In this document: positions 38,101 through 53,200 of the stretch, in pieces
Numbering within the stretch: the stretch's first letter is position 1
How the letters are laid out: every line of letters begins with the position of its first letter
Assembly: GCF_026212465.1 (NCBI RefSeq)
Contig: NC_080057.1
Location: forward strand, 8,977,398 to 9,041,397
Direction of reading: 5' to 3'
DNA from: Amaranthus tricolor
Lineage: Eukaryota; Streptophyta; Magnoliopsida; Caryophyllales; Amaranthaceae
DNA length: 64,000 nt
Position numbers and translations under genes: made by a program
Notes under the pieces: generated by a model
Told to the model about the DNA's origin: nothing
Seen by the model: the letters and a program-made list of their open reading frames with translations, nothing else
The model's database searches: none

Positions 38101-41100
38101 ATGAACGATGAAGAATGAACAAGGATCAATGATCAATGACGAATGAACGATAAAGAATGAACAAGGATCAATGGTCAATGACGAATGAACGATGAAGAAT
38201 GAACAAGGATCAATGATCAAAGAAGAATGAACGATGAGGAATGAACAAGGATCAATGATCAATGAAGAATGAACGAAGAAGAATGAACAAGGATCAATGA
38301 TCAATGAAGAATGAACGATGAAGAATGAACAAGGATCAATAGTCAATGACGAATGAACGATGAAAAATGAACAACGATCAATGATCAATGAATAATGAAC
38401 GATGAAGAATGAACAAGGATTAATGGTCAATGACGAATGAACGATGAAGAATGAACAAGGATCAATGATCAATGATCAATGAAGAATGAACGATGAAGAA
38501 TGAACAAGGATCAATGATGAATGACGAATGAACGATGAAGAATGAACAAGGATCAATGATCAATGAAGAATGAACGATGAAGAATGAACAAGGATCAATG
38601 ATCAATGAAGAATGAACGATGAAGAATGAACAAGGATCAATGATGAATGACGAATGAACGATGAAGAATGAACAAGGATCAATGATCAATGAAGAATGAA
38701 CGATGAAGAATGAACAAGGATCAATGATCAATGAAGAATGAACAAGGATCAATGATCGATGAAGAATGAACAAGGATTAATGGTCAATGACGAATGAACG
38801 ATGAAGAATGAACAAGGATCAATGATCAATAAAGGATGAACGATGAAGAATGAACAAGGATCAATGATCAATGAAGAATGAACGATGAAGAATGAACAAG
38901 GATCAATGATGAATGACGAATGAACGATGAAGAATGAACAAGGATCAATGATCAATGAAAAATGAACGATGAAGAATGAACAAGGATCAATGATCAATGA
39001 AGAATGAACGATGAAGAATGAACAAAGATTAATTCTCAATGAAGAATGAACGATGAAGAATGAACAAGGATCAATGATCAATGAAGAATGAACGATGAAA
39101 AATGAACAAGGATTAATGGTCAATGATGAATGAACGATGAAGAATGAACAAGGGTCAATGATCAATGAAGAATGAACGATGAAGAATGAACAAGGATTAA
39201 TGCTCAATGAAGAATGAACGATGAAGAATGAACAAGGATCAATGATCAATGAAGAATGCACGATGAAGAATGAACAAGGATCAATGATCAATGTAGAATG
39301 AACGATGAAGAATGAACAAGGATCAATGATTAATGTAGAATGAACGATGAAGAATGAACAAGTATTAATGGTCAATGACGAATGAACGATGAAGATTGAA
39401 CAAGGATCAATGATCAATGAAGGATGAATGATGAAGAATGAACAAGGATCAATGGTCAATGAAGAATGAACGATGAAGAATGAACAAGGATCAATGATCA
39501 ATGAAGAATGAACGATGAAGAATGAACAAGGATCAATGATGAATGACGAATGAACGATGAAGAATGAACAAGGATCAATGATCAATGAAGAATGAACGAT
39601 GAAGAATGAACAAGGATCAATGATCAATGAAGAATGAACAAGGATCAATGATCGATGAAGAATGAACAAGGATTAATGGTCAATGACGAATGAACGATGA
39701 AGAATGAACAAGGATCAATGATCAATAAAGGATGAACGATGAAGAATGAACAAGGATCAATGATCAATGAAGAATGAACGATGAAGAATGAACAAGGATC
39801 AATGATGAATGACGAATGAACGATGAAGAATGAACAAGGATCAATGATCAATGAAAAATGAACGATGAAGAATGAACAAGGATCAATGATCAATGAAGAA
39901 TGAACGATGAAGAATGAACAAAGATTAATTCTCAATGAAGAATGAACGATGAAGAATGAACAAGGATCAATGATCAATGAAGAATGAACGATGAAAAATG
40001 AACAAGGATTAATGGTCAATGATGAATGAACGATGAAGAATGAACAAGGGTCAATGATCAATGAAGAATGAACGATGAAGAATGAACAAGGATTAATGCT
40101 CAATGAAGAATGAACGATGAAGAATGAACAAGGATCAATGATCAATGAAGAATGCACGATGAAGAATGAACAAGGATCAATGATCAATGTAGAATGAACG
40201 ATGAAGAATGAACAAGGATCAATGATCAATGTAGAATGAACAATGAAGAATGAACAAGTATTAATGGTCAATGACGAATGAACGATGAAGATTGAACAAG
40301 GATCAATGATCAATGAAGGATGAATGATGAAGAATGAACAAGGATCAATGGTCAATGAAGAATGAACGATGAAGAATGAACAAGGATCAATGATCAATGA
40401 AGAATGAACGATGAAGAATGAACAAGGATCAATGGTCAATGATGAATGAACGATGAAGAATGAACAAGGATCAATGATCAATGAAGAATGAACAAGGATC
40501 AATGATCAACGAAGAATGAACGATGAAGAATGAACAATGATTAATGCTCAATGAAGAATGAATGAAGAAGAATGAACAAGGATCAATGATCAATGAAGAA
40601 TGAACGACGAAGAATGAACAAGGATTAATGGTCAATGACGAATGAACGATGTAGAATGAACAAGGATCAATGATACATGAAGAATGAACGATGAAGAATG
40701 AACAAGGATCAATAGTCAATGACGAATGAACGATGAAGAATGAACAAGGATCAATGATCAATGAAGGATGAATGATGAAGAATGAACAAGGATCAATGGT
40801 CAATGAAGCATGAACGATGAAGAATGAACAAGGATCAATGATCAATGAAGAATGAACAAGGATCAATGGTCAATGATGAATGAACGATGAAGAATGAACA
40901 AGGATCAATGATCAATGAAGAATGAACAAGGATCAATGATCAACGAAGAATGAACGATGAAGAATGAACAATGATTAATGCTCAATGAAGAATGAATGAT
41001 GAAGAATGAACAAGGATCAATGATCAATGAAGAATGAACGATGAAGAATGAACAAGGATTAATGGTCAATGACGAATGAACGATGTAGAATGAACAAGGA

Positions 41101-41520
41101 TCAATGATCAATGAAGAATGAACGATGAAGAATGAACAAGGATCAATGATCGATGAAGAATGAACAAGGATTAATGGTCAATGACGAATGAACGATGAAG
41201 AATGAACAAGGATCAGTGATCAATGAAGAATGAACCATGAAGAATGAACAAGGATCAATGGTCAATGAAGAATGAACAAGGATTAATGCTCAATGAAGAA
41301 TGAACGATGAAGAATGAACAAGGATCAATGATCAATGAAGAATGCACGATGAAGAATGAACAAGGATTAATGGTCAATGACGAATGAACGATGAAGAATT
41401 AACAAGAATCAATGATCAATGAAGAATGAACTATGAAGAATGAACAAGGATCAATGGTCAATGACGAATGAACGATGTAGAATGAACAAGGATCAATGAT
41501 CAAAGAAGAATGAACGATGA
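35156..41520. repeat. Array zone IV: mixed units with an 896-bp tandem block
   Basis: A 49-bp unit with three consecutive GATCAAT heptamers starts the zone (35156-35176) and recurs at 36885 and 38460. Pairs of consecutive 28-bp units and GATCGATG variants are frequent. The rare sequence around 35565 (CATAAAGG) recurs at 38827 and 39723 as CAATAAAGG, 3,262 and 4,158 bp away; 4,158 is exactly 99 monomers. Confidence 0.7.
38771..40500. repeat. Tandem 896-bp higher-order repeat, about two copies
   Basis: The marker CAATAAAGG at 38827 recurs at 39723, and the surrounding variants (the GTATTAATGG unit, the GGATGAATGATG unit) follow in the same order. 896 bp is 21 monomers plus 14 bp, and is 128 x 7. 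Confidence 0.75.
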
Positions 41521-44500
41521 AGAATTAACAAGGATCAATGATCAATGAAGAATGAACGATGAAGAATGAACAAGGATCAATGATCAATGAAGAATGAACA
41601 ATGAAGAATGAACAAGGAACAATGCTCAATGACGAATGAACGATGAAGAATGAACAAGGATCAATGATCAATGTAGAATGAACGATGAAGAATGAACAAG
41701 GATCAATGATCAATGTAGAATGAACGATGAAGAATCAACAAGGATTAATGGTGAATCACGAATGAACGATGAAGAATGAACAAGGATCAATGATCAATGA
41801 AGAATGAACGATGAAGAATGAACAAGGATCAATGATCAATGAAGAATGAACGATGAAGAATGAACAAGGATCAATGTAGAATGACGAATGAACGATGAAG
41901 AATGAACAAGGATCAATGATCAATGAAGAATGAACGATGAAGAATGAACAAAGATTAATGCTCAATGAAGAATGAACGATGAAGAATGAACAAGGATCAA
42001 TGATCAATGAAGAATGAACGATGAAAAATGAATAAGGATTAATGGTCAATGATGAATGAACGATGAAGAATGAACAAGGGTCAATGATCAATGAAGAATG
42101 AACGATGAAGAATGAACAAGGATTAATGCTCAATGAAGAATGAACGATGAAGAATGAACAAGGATCAATGATCAATGAAGAATGCACGATGAAGAATGAA
42201 CAAGGATTAATGGTCAATGACGAATGAACGATGAAGAATGAACAAGGATCAATGATCAATGAAGAATGAACTATGAAGAATGAACAAGGATCAATCGTCA
42301 ATGACGAATGAACGATGAAGAATGAATAGGGATTAATGGTCAATGACGAATGAACGATGAAGAATGAACAAGGATCAATGATCAATGAAGAATGAACGAT
42401 GAAGAATGATCAAGGATCAATGATCAATGAAGAATGAACGATGAAGAATGAACAAGGATCAATGGTCAATGACGAATGAATGATGAAGAATGAACAAGGA
42501 TCAATGATCAATGAAGAATGAACGATGAAGAATGAACAAGGATCAATGATCAATGAATAATGAACGATGAAGAATGAACAAGGATCAATGATCAATGACA
42601 AATGAACGATGAAGAATGAACAAAGATCAATGATCAATGATCAATGAAGAATAAACGATGAAGAATGAACAAGGATCAATGATGAATGACGAATGAACGA
42701 TGAAGAATGAACAAGGATCAATGATCAATGAAGAATGAACGATGAAGAATGAACAAGGATCAATGATCAATGAAGAATGAACGATGAAGAATGAACAAGG
42801 ATCAATGATGAATGACGAATGAACGATGAAGAATGAACAAGGATCAATGATCAATGAAGAATGAACGATGAAGAATGAACAAGGATCAATGATCAATGAA
42901 GAATGAACAAGGATCAATGATCGATGAAGAATGAACAAGGATTAATGGTCAATGACGAATGAACGATTAAGAATGAACAAGGATCAATGATCAATGAAGA
43001 ATGAACGATGAAGAATGAACAAGGATCAATGATCAATGACAAATGAACAATGAAGAATGAACAAGGATCAATGATCAATGAAGAATGAACGATGAAGAAT
43101 AAACAAGGATCAATGGTCAATGACGAATGAACGATGAAGAATGAACAAGGATCAATGATCAATGAAGAATGAACGATGAAGAATGAACAAGGATCAATGC
43201 TCAATGAAGAATGAACGATGAAGAATGAACAAGGATCAATTATCAATGACAAATGAACGATGAAGAATGAACAAGGATCAATGATCAATGAAGAATGAAC
43301 GATGAAGAATGAACAAGGATCAATGATCAATGAAGAATGAACGATGAAGAATGAACAAGGATCAATGAAGAATGACGAATGAACGATGAAGAATGAACAA
43401 GGATCAATGATCAATGAAGAATGAACGATGAAGAATGAACAAAGATTAATGCTCAATGAAGAATGAACGATGAAGAATGAACAAGGATCAATGATCAATG
43501 AAGAATGAACGATGAAAAATGAACAAGGATTAATGGTCAATGACGAATGAACGATGAAGAATGAACAAGGATCAATGATCAATGAAGAATGAACGATGAG
43601 GAATGAACAAGGATCAATGATCAATGAAGAATGAACGAAGAAGAATGAACAAGGATCAATGATCAATGAAGAATGAATGATGAAGAATGAACAAGGATCA
43701 ATGATCAATGAAGAATGAACGATGAAGAATGAACAAGGATCAATGATCAATGAAGAATGAACGATGAAGAATGAACAAGGATCAATGAAGAATGACGAAT
43801 GAACGATGAAGAATGAACAAGGATCAATGATCAATGAAGAATGAACGATGAAGAATGAACAAAGATTAATGCTCAATGAAGAATGAACGATGAAGAATGA
43901 ACAAGGATCAATGATCAATGAAGAATGAACGATGAAGAATGAACAAGGATTAATGGTCAATGACGAATGAACGATGTAGAATGAACAAGGATCAATGATC
44001 AATGAAGAATGAACGATGAAGAATGAACAAGGATCAATGATCAATGACGAATGAACGATGTAGAATGAACAAGGATCAATGATCAATGAAGAATGAACAA
44101 TGAAGAATGAACAAGGATCAATGCTCAATGACGAATGAACGACGAAGAATGAACAAGGATCAATGATCAATGTAGAATGAACGATGAAGAATGAACAAGG
44201 ATCAATGATCAATGTAGAATGAACGATGAAGCATGAACAAGGATTAATGGTCAATGACGAATGAACGATGAAGAATGAACAAGGATCAATGATCAATGAA
44301 GAATGAACAAGGATCAATGATCAACGAAGAATGAACGATGAAGAATGAACAAAGATTAATGCTCAATGAAGAATGAATGATGAAGAATGAACAAGGATCA
44401 ATGATCAATGAAGAATGAACGATGAAAAATGAACAAGGATTAATGGTCAATGACGAATGAACGATGTAGAATGAACAAGGATCAATGATCAATGAAGAAT

Positions 44501-47217
44501 GAACGATGAAGAATGAACAAGGATCAATAGTCAATGACGAATGAACGATGAAGAATGAACAAGAATCAATGATCAATGAATAATGAACGATGAAGAATGA
44601 ACAAGGATTAATGGTCAATGACGAATGAACGATGAAGAATGAACAAGGATCAATGATCAATGAAGAATGAACGATGAAGAATGAATAGGGATTAATGGTC
44701 AATGACGAATGAACGATGAAGAATGAACAAGGATCAATGATCAATGAAGAATGAACGATGAAGAATGAACAAGGATCAATGATCAATGAAGAATGAACAA
44801 TGAAGAATGAACAAGGATCAATGCTCAATGACGAATGAACGATGAAGAATGAACAAGGATCAATGATCAATGTAGAATGAACGATGAAGAATGAACAAGG
44901 ATCAATGATCAATGTAGAATGAACGATGAAGAATCAACAAGGATTAATGGTGAATCACGAATGAACGATGAAGAATGAACAAGGATCAATGATCAATGAA
45001 GAATGAACGATGAAGAATGAACAAGGATCAATGATCAATGAAGAATGAACGATGAAGAATGAACAAGGATCAATGTAGAATGACGAATGAACGATGAAGA
45101 ATGAACAAGGATCAATGATCAATGAAGAATGAACGATGAAGAATGAACAAGGATCAATGAAGAATGACGAATGAACGATGAAGAATGAACAAGGATCAAT
45201 GATCAATGAAGAATGAACGATGAAGAATGAACAAAGATTAATGCTCAATGAAGAATGAACGATGAAGAATGAACAAGGATCAATGATCAATGAAGAATGA
45301 ACGATGAAAAATGAACAAGGATTAATGGTCAATGACGAATGAACGATGAAGAATGAACAAGGATCAATGATCAATGAAGAATGAACGATGAGGAATGAAC
45401 AAGGATCAATGATCAATGAAGAATGAACGAAGAAGAATGAACAAGGATCAATGATCAATGAAGAATGAACGATGAAGAATGAACAAGGATCAATGATCAA
45501 TGAAGAATGAACGATGAAGAATGAACAAGGATCAATGATCAATGAAGAATGAACGATGAAGAATGAACAAGGATCAATGAAGAATGACGAATGAACGATG
45601 AAGAATGAACAAGGATCAATGATCAATGAAGAATGAACGATGAAGAATGAACAAAGATTAATGCTCAATGAAGAATGAACGATGAAGAATGAACAAGGAT
45701 CAATGATCAATGAAGAATGAACGATGAAGAATGAACAAGGATTAATGGTCAATGACGAATGAACGATGTAGAATGAACAAGGATCAATGATCAATGAAGA
45801 ATGAACGATGAAGAATGAACAAGGATCAATGATCAATGACGAATGAACGATGTAGAATGAACAAGGATCAATGATCAATGAAGAATGAACAATGAAGAAT
45901 GAACAAGGATCAATGCTCAATGACGAATGAACGACGAAGAATGAACAAGGATCAATGATCAATGTAGAATGAACGATGAAGAATGAACAAGGATCAATGA
46001 TCAATGTAGAATGAACGATGAAGCATGAACAAGGATTAATGGTCAATGACGAATGAACGATGAAGAATGAACAAGGATCAATGATCAATGAAGAATGAAC
46101 AAGGATCAATGATCAACGAAGAATGAACGATGAAGAATGAACAAAGATTAATGCTCAATGAAGAATGAATGATGAAGAATGAACAAGGATCAATGATCAA
46201 TGAAGAATGAACGATGAAAAATGAACAAGGATTAATGGTCAATGACGAATGAACGATGTAGAATGAACAAGGATCAATGATCAATGAAGAATGAACGATG
46301 AAGAATGAACAAGGATCAATAGTCAATGACGAATGAACGATGAAGAATGAACAAGAATCAATGATCAATGAATAATGAACGATGAAGAATGAACAAGGAT
46401 TAATGGTCAATGACGAATGAACGATGAAGAATGAACAAGGATCAATGATCAATGAAGAATGAACGATGAAGAATGAATAGGGATTAATGGTCAATGACGA
46501 ATGAACGATGAAGAATGAACAAGGATCAATGCTCAATGACGAATGAACGATGAAGAATGAACAAGGATCAATGATCAATGTAGAATGAACGATGAAGAAT
46601 GAACAAGGATCAATGATCAATGTAGAATGAACGATGAAGAATCAACAAGGATTAATGGTGAATCACGAATGAACGATGAAGAATGAACAAGGATCAATGA
46701 TCAATGAAGAATGAACGATGAAGAATGAACAAGGATCAATGATCAATGAAGAATGAACGATGAAGAATGAACAAGGATCAATGTAGAATGACGAATGAAC
46801 GATGAAGAATGAACAAGGATCAATGATCAATGAAGAATGAACAAAGATTAATGCTCAATGAAGAATGAACGATGAAGAATGAACAAGGATCAATGATCAA
46901 TGAAGAATGAACGATGAAAAATGAATAAGGATTAATGGTCAATGATGAATGAACGATGAAGAATGAACAAGGGTCAATGATCAATGAAGAATGAACGATG
47001 AAGAATGAACAAGGATTAATGCTCAATGAAGAATGAACGATGAAGAATGAACAAGGATCAATGATCAATGAAGAATGAACGATGAAGAATGAACAAGGAT
47101 CAATGATCAATGAAGAATGAACGATGAAGAATGAACAAGGATCAATGATCAATGAAGAATGAACGATGAAGAATGAACAAGGATCAATGAAGAATGACGA
47201 ATGAACGATGAAGAATG

Positions 47218-50200
47218 AACAAGGATCAATGATCAATGAATAATGAACGATGAAGAATGAACAAGGATTAATGGTCAATGACGAATGAACGATGAAGAAT
47301 GAACAAGGATCAATGATCAATGAAGAATGAACGATGAAGAATGAATAGGGATTAATGGTCAATGACGAATGAACGATGAAGAATGAACAAGGATCAATGA
47401 TCAATGAAGAATGAACGATGAAGAATGAACAAGGATCAATGATCAATGAAGAATGAACAATGAAGAATGAACAAGGATCAATGCTCAATGACGAATGAAC
47501 GATGAAGAATGAACAAGGATCAATGATCAATGTAGAATGAACGATGAAGAATGAACAAGGATCAATGATCAATGTAGAATGAACGATGAAGAATCAACAA
47601 GGATTAATGGTGAATCACGAATGAACGATGAAGAATGAACAAGGATCAATGATCAATGAAGAATGAACGATGAAGAATGAACAAGGATCAATGATCAATG
47701 AAGAATGAACGATGAAGAATGAACAAGGATCAATGTAGAATGACGAATGAACGATGAAGAATGAACAAGGATCAATGATCAATGAAGAATGAACAAAGAT
47801 TAATGCTCAATGAAGAATGAACGATGAAGAATGAACAAGGATCAATGATCAATGAAGAATGAACGATGAAAAATGAATAAGGATTAATGGTCAATGATGA
47901 ATGAACGATGAAGAATGAACAAGGGTCAATGATCAATGAAGAATGAACGATGAAGAATGAACAAGGATTAATGCTCAATGAAGAATGAACGATGAAGAAT
48001 GAACAAGGATCAATGATCAATGAAGAATGCACGATGAAGAATGAACAAGGATTAATGGTCAATGACGAATGAACGATGAAGAATGAACAAGGATCAATGA
48101 TCAATGAAGAATGAACTATGAAGAATGAACAAGGATCAATCGTCAATGACGAATGAACGATGAAGAATGAATAGGGATTAATGGTCAATGACGAATGAAC
48201 GATGAAGAATGAACAAGGATCAATGATCAATGAAGAATGAACGATGAAGAATGAACAAGGATCAATGATCAATGAATAATGAACGATGAAGAATGAACAA
48301 GGATCAATGATCAATGACAAATGAACGATGAACAATGAACAAGGATCAATGATCAATGATCAATGAAGAATAAACGATGAAGAATGAACAAGGATCAATG
48401 ATGAATGACGAATGAACGATGAAGAATGAACAAGGATCAATGATCAATGAAGAATGAACGATGAAGAATGAACAAGGATCAATGATCAATGAAGAATGAA
48501 CGATGAAGAATGAACAAGGATCAATGATGAATGACGAATGAACGATGAAGAATGAACAAGGATCAATGATCAATGAAGAATGAACGATGAAGAATGAACA
48601 AGGATCAATGATCAATGAAGAATAAACAAGGATCAATGATCGATGAAGAATGAACAAGGATTAATGGTCAATGACGAATGAACGATTAAGAATGAACAAG
48701 GATCAATGATCAATGAAGAATGAACGATGAAGAATGAACAAGGATCAATGATCAATGACAAATGAACAATGAAGAATGAACAAGGATCAATGATCAATGA
48801 AGAATGAACGATGAAGAATAAACAAGGATCAATGGTCAATGACGAATGAACGATGAAGAATGAACAAGGATCAATGATCAATGAAGAATGAACGATGAAG
48901 AATGAACAAGGATCAATGCTCAATGAAGAATGAACGATGAAGAATGAACAAGGATCAATTATCAATGACAAATGAACGATGAAGAATGAACAAGGATCAA
49001 TGATCAATGAAGAATGAACGATGAAGAATGAACAAGGATCAATGATCAATGAAGAATGAACGATGAAGAATGAACAAGGATCAATGAAGAATGACGAATG
49101 AACGATGAAGAATGAACAAGGATCAATGATCAATGAAGAATGAACGATGAAGAATGAACAAAGATTAATGCTCAATGAAGAATGAACGATGAAGAATGAA
49201 CAAGGATCAATGATCAATGAAGAATGAACGATGAAGAATGAACAAAGATTAATGCTCAATGAAGAATGAACGATGAAGAATGAACAAGGATCAATGATCA
49301 ATGAAGAATGAACGATGAAAAATGAACAAGGATTAATGGTCAATGACGAATGAACGATGAAGAATGAACAAGGATCAATGATCAATGAAGAATGAACGAT
49401 GAGGAATGAACAAGGATCAATGATCAATGAAGAATGAACGAAGAAGAATGAACAAGGATCAATGATCAATGAAGAATGAACGATGAAGAATGAACAAGGA
49501 TCAATGATCAATGAAGAATGAACGATGAAGAATGAACAAGGATCAATGATCAATGAAGAATGAACGATGAAGAATGAACAAGGATCAATGAAGAATGACG
49601 AATGAACGATGAAGAATGAACAAGGATCAATGATCAATGAAGAATGAACGATGAAGAATGAACAAAGATTAATGCTCAATGAAGAATGAACGATGAAGAA
49701 TGAACAAGGATCAATGATCAATGAAGAATGAACGATGAAGAATGAACAAGGATTAATGGTCAATGACGAATGAACGATGTAGAATGAACAAGGATCAATG
49801 ATCAATGAAGAATGAACGATGAAGAATGAACAAGGATCAATGATCAATGACGAATGAACGATGTAGAATGAACAAGGATCAATGATCAATGAAGAATGAA
49901 CAATGAAGAATGAACAAGGATCAATGCTCAATGACGAATGAACGACGAAGAATGAACAAGGATCAATGATCAATGTAGAATGAACGATGAAGAATGAACA
50001 AGGATCAATGATCAATGTAGAATGAACGATGAAGCATGAACAAGGATTAATGGTCAATGACGAATGAACGATGAAGAATGAACAAGGATCAATGATCAAT
50101 GAAGAATGAACAAGGATCAATGATCAACGAAGAATGAACGATGAAGAATGAACAAAGATTAATGCTCAATGAAGAATGAATGACGAAGAATAAACAAGGA

Positions 50201-53200
50201 TCAATGATCAATGAAGAATGAACGATGAAAAATGAACAAGGATTAATGGTCAATGACGAATGAACGATGTAGAATGAACAAGGATCAATGATCAATGAAG
50301 AATGAACGATGAAGAATGAACAAGGATCAATAGTCAATGACGAATGAACGATGAAGAATGAACAAGGATCAATGATCAATGAATAATGAACGATGAAGAA
50401 TGAACAAGGATTAATGGTCAATGACGAATGAACGATGAAGAATGAACAAGGATCAATGATCAATGAAGAATGAACGATGAAGAATGAATAGGGATTAATG
50501 GTCAATGACGAATGAACGATGAAGAATGAACAAGGATCAATGATCAATGAAGAATGAACGATGAAGAATGAACAAGGATCAACGATCAATGAAGAATGAA
50601 CAATGAAGAATGAACAAGGATCAATGCTCAATGACGAATGAACGATGAAGAATGAACAAGGATCAATGATCAATGTAGAATGAACGATGAAGAATGAACA
50701 AGGATCAATGATCAATGTAGAATGAACGATGAAGAATCAACAAGGATTAATGGTGAATCACGAATGAACGATGAAGAATGAACAAGGATCAATGATCAAT
50801 GAAGAATGAACGATGAAGAATGAACAAGGATCAATGATCAATGAAGAATGAACGATGAAGAATGAACAAGGATCAATGTAGAATGACGAATGAACGATGA
50901 AGAATGAACAAGGATCAATGATCAATGAAGAATGAACAAAGATTAATGCTCAATGAAGAATGAACGATGAAGAATGAACAAGGATCAATGATCAATGAAG
51001 AATGAACGATGAAAAATGAATAAGGATTAATGGTCAATGATGAATGAACGATGAAGAATGAACAAGGGTCAATGATCAATGAAGAATGAACGATGAAGAA
51101 TGAACAAGGATTAATGCTCAATGAAGAATGAACGATGAAGAATGAACAAGGATCAATGATCAATGAAGAATGCACGATGAAGAATGAACAAGGATTAATG
51201 GTCAATGACGAATGAACGATGAAGAATGAACAAGGATCAATGATCAATGAAGAATGAACTATGAAGAATGAACAAGGATCAATCGTCAATGACGAATGAA
51301 CGATGAAGAATGAATAGGGATTAATGGTCAATGACGAATGAACGATGAAGAATGAACAAGGATCAATGATCAATGAAGAATGAACGATGAAGAATGAACA
51401 AGGATCAATGATCAATGAATAATGAACGATGAAGAATGAACAAGGATCAATGATCAATGACAAATGAACGATGAAGAATGAACAAGGATCAATGATCAAT
51501 GATCAATGAAGAATAAACGATGAAGAATGAACAAGGATCAATGATGAATGACGAATGAACGATGAAGAATGAACAAGGATCAATGATCAATGAAGAATGA
51601 ACGATGAAGAATGAACAAGGATCAATGATCAATGAAGAATGAACGATGAAGAATGAACAAGGATCAATGATGAATGACGAATGAACGATGAAGAATGAAC
51701 AAGGATCAATGATCAATGAAGAATGAACGATGAAGAATGAACAAGGATCAATGATCAATGAAGAATAAACAAGGATCAATGATCGATGAAGAATGAACAA
51801 GGATTAATGGTCAATGACGAATGAACGATTAAGAATGAACAAGGATCAATGATCAATGAAGAATGAACGATGAAGAATGAACAAGGATCAATGATCAATG
51901 ACAAATGAACAATGAAGAATGAACAAGGATCAATGATCAATGAAGAATGAACGATGAAGAATAAACAAGGATCAATGGTCAATGACGAATGAACGATGAA
52001 GAATGAACAAGGATCAATGATCAATGAAGAATGAACGATGAAGAATGAACAAGGATCAATGCTCAATGAAGAATGAACGATGAAGAATGAACAAGGATCA
52101 ATTATCAATGACAAATGAACGATGAAGAATGAACAAGGATCAATGATCAATGAAGAATGAACGATGAAGAATGAACAAGGATCAATGATCAATGAAGAAT
52201 GAACGATGAAGAATGAACAAGGATCAATGAAGAATGACGAATGAACGATGAAGAATGAACAAGGATCAATGATCAATGAAGAATGAACGATGAAGAATGA
52301 ACAAAGATTAATGCTCAATGAAGAATGAACGATGAAGAATGAACAAGGATCAATGATCAATGAAGAATGAACGATGAAAAATGAACAAGGATTAATGGTC
52401 AATGACGAATGAACGATGAAGAATGAACAAGGATCAATGATCAATGAAGAATGAACGATGAGGAATGAACAAGGATCAATGATCAATGAAGAATGAACGA
52501 AGAAGAATGAACAAGGATCAATGATCAATGAAGAATGAACGATGAAGAATGAACAAGGATCAATGATCAATGAAGAATGAACGATGAAGAATGAACAAGG
52601 ATCAATGATCAATGAAGAATGAACGATGAAGAATGAACAAGGATCAATGAAGAATGACGAATGAACGATGAAGAATGAACAAGGATCAATGATCAATGAA
52701 GAATGAACGATGAAGAATGAACAAAGATTAATGCTCAATGAAGAATGAACGATGAAGAATGAACAAGGATCAATGATCAATGAAGAATGAACGATGAAGA
52801 ATGAACAAGGATTAATGGTCAATGACGAATGAACGATGTAGAATGAACAAGGATCAATGATCAATGAAGAATGAACGATGAAGAATGAACAAGGATCAAT
52901 GATCAATGACGAATGAACGATGTAGAATGAACAAGGATCAATGATCAATGAAGAATGAACAATGAAGAATGAACAAGGATCAATGCTCAATGACGAATGA
53001 ACGACGAAGAATGAACAAGGATCAATGATCAATGTAGAATGAACGATGAAGAATGAACAAGGATCAATGATCAATGTAGAATGAACGATGAAGCATGAAC
53101 AAGGATTAATGGTCAATGACGAATGAACGATGAAGAATGAACAAGGATCAATGATCAATGAAGAATGAACAAGGATCAATGATCAACGAAGAATGAACGA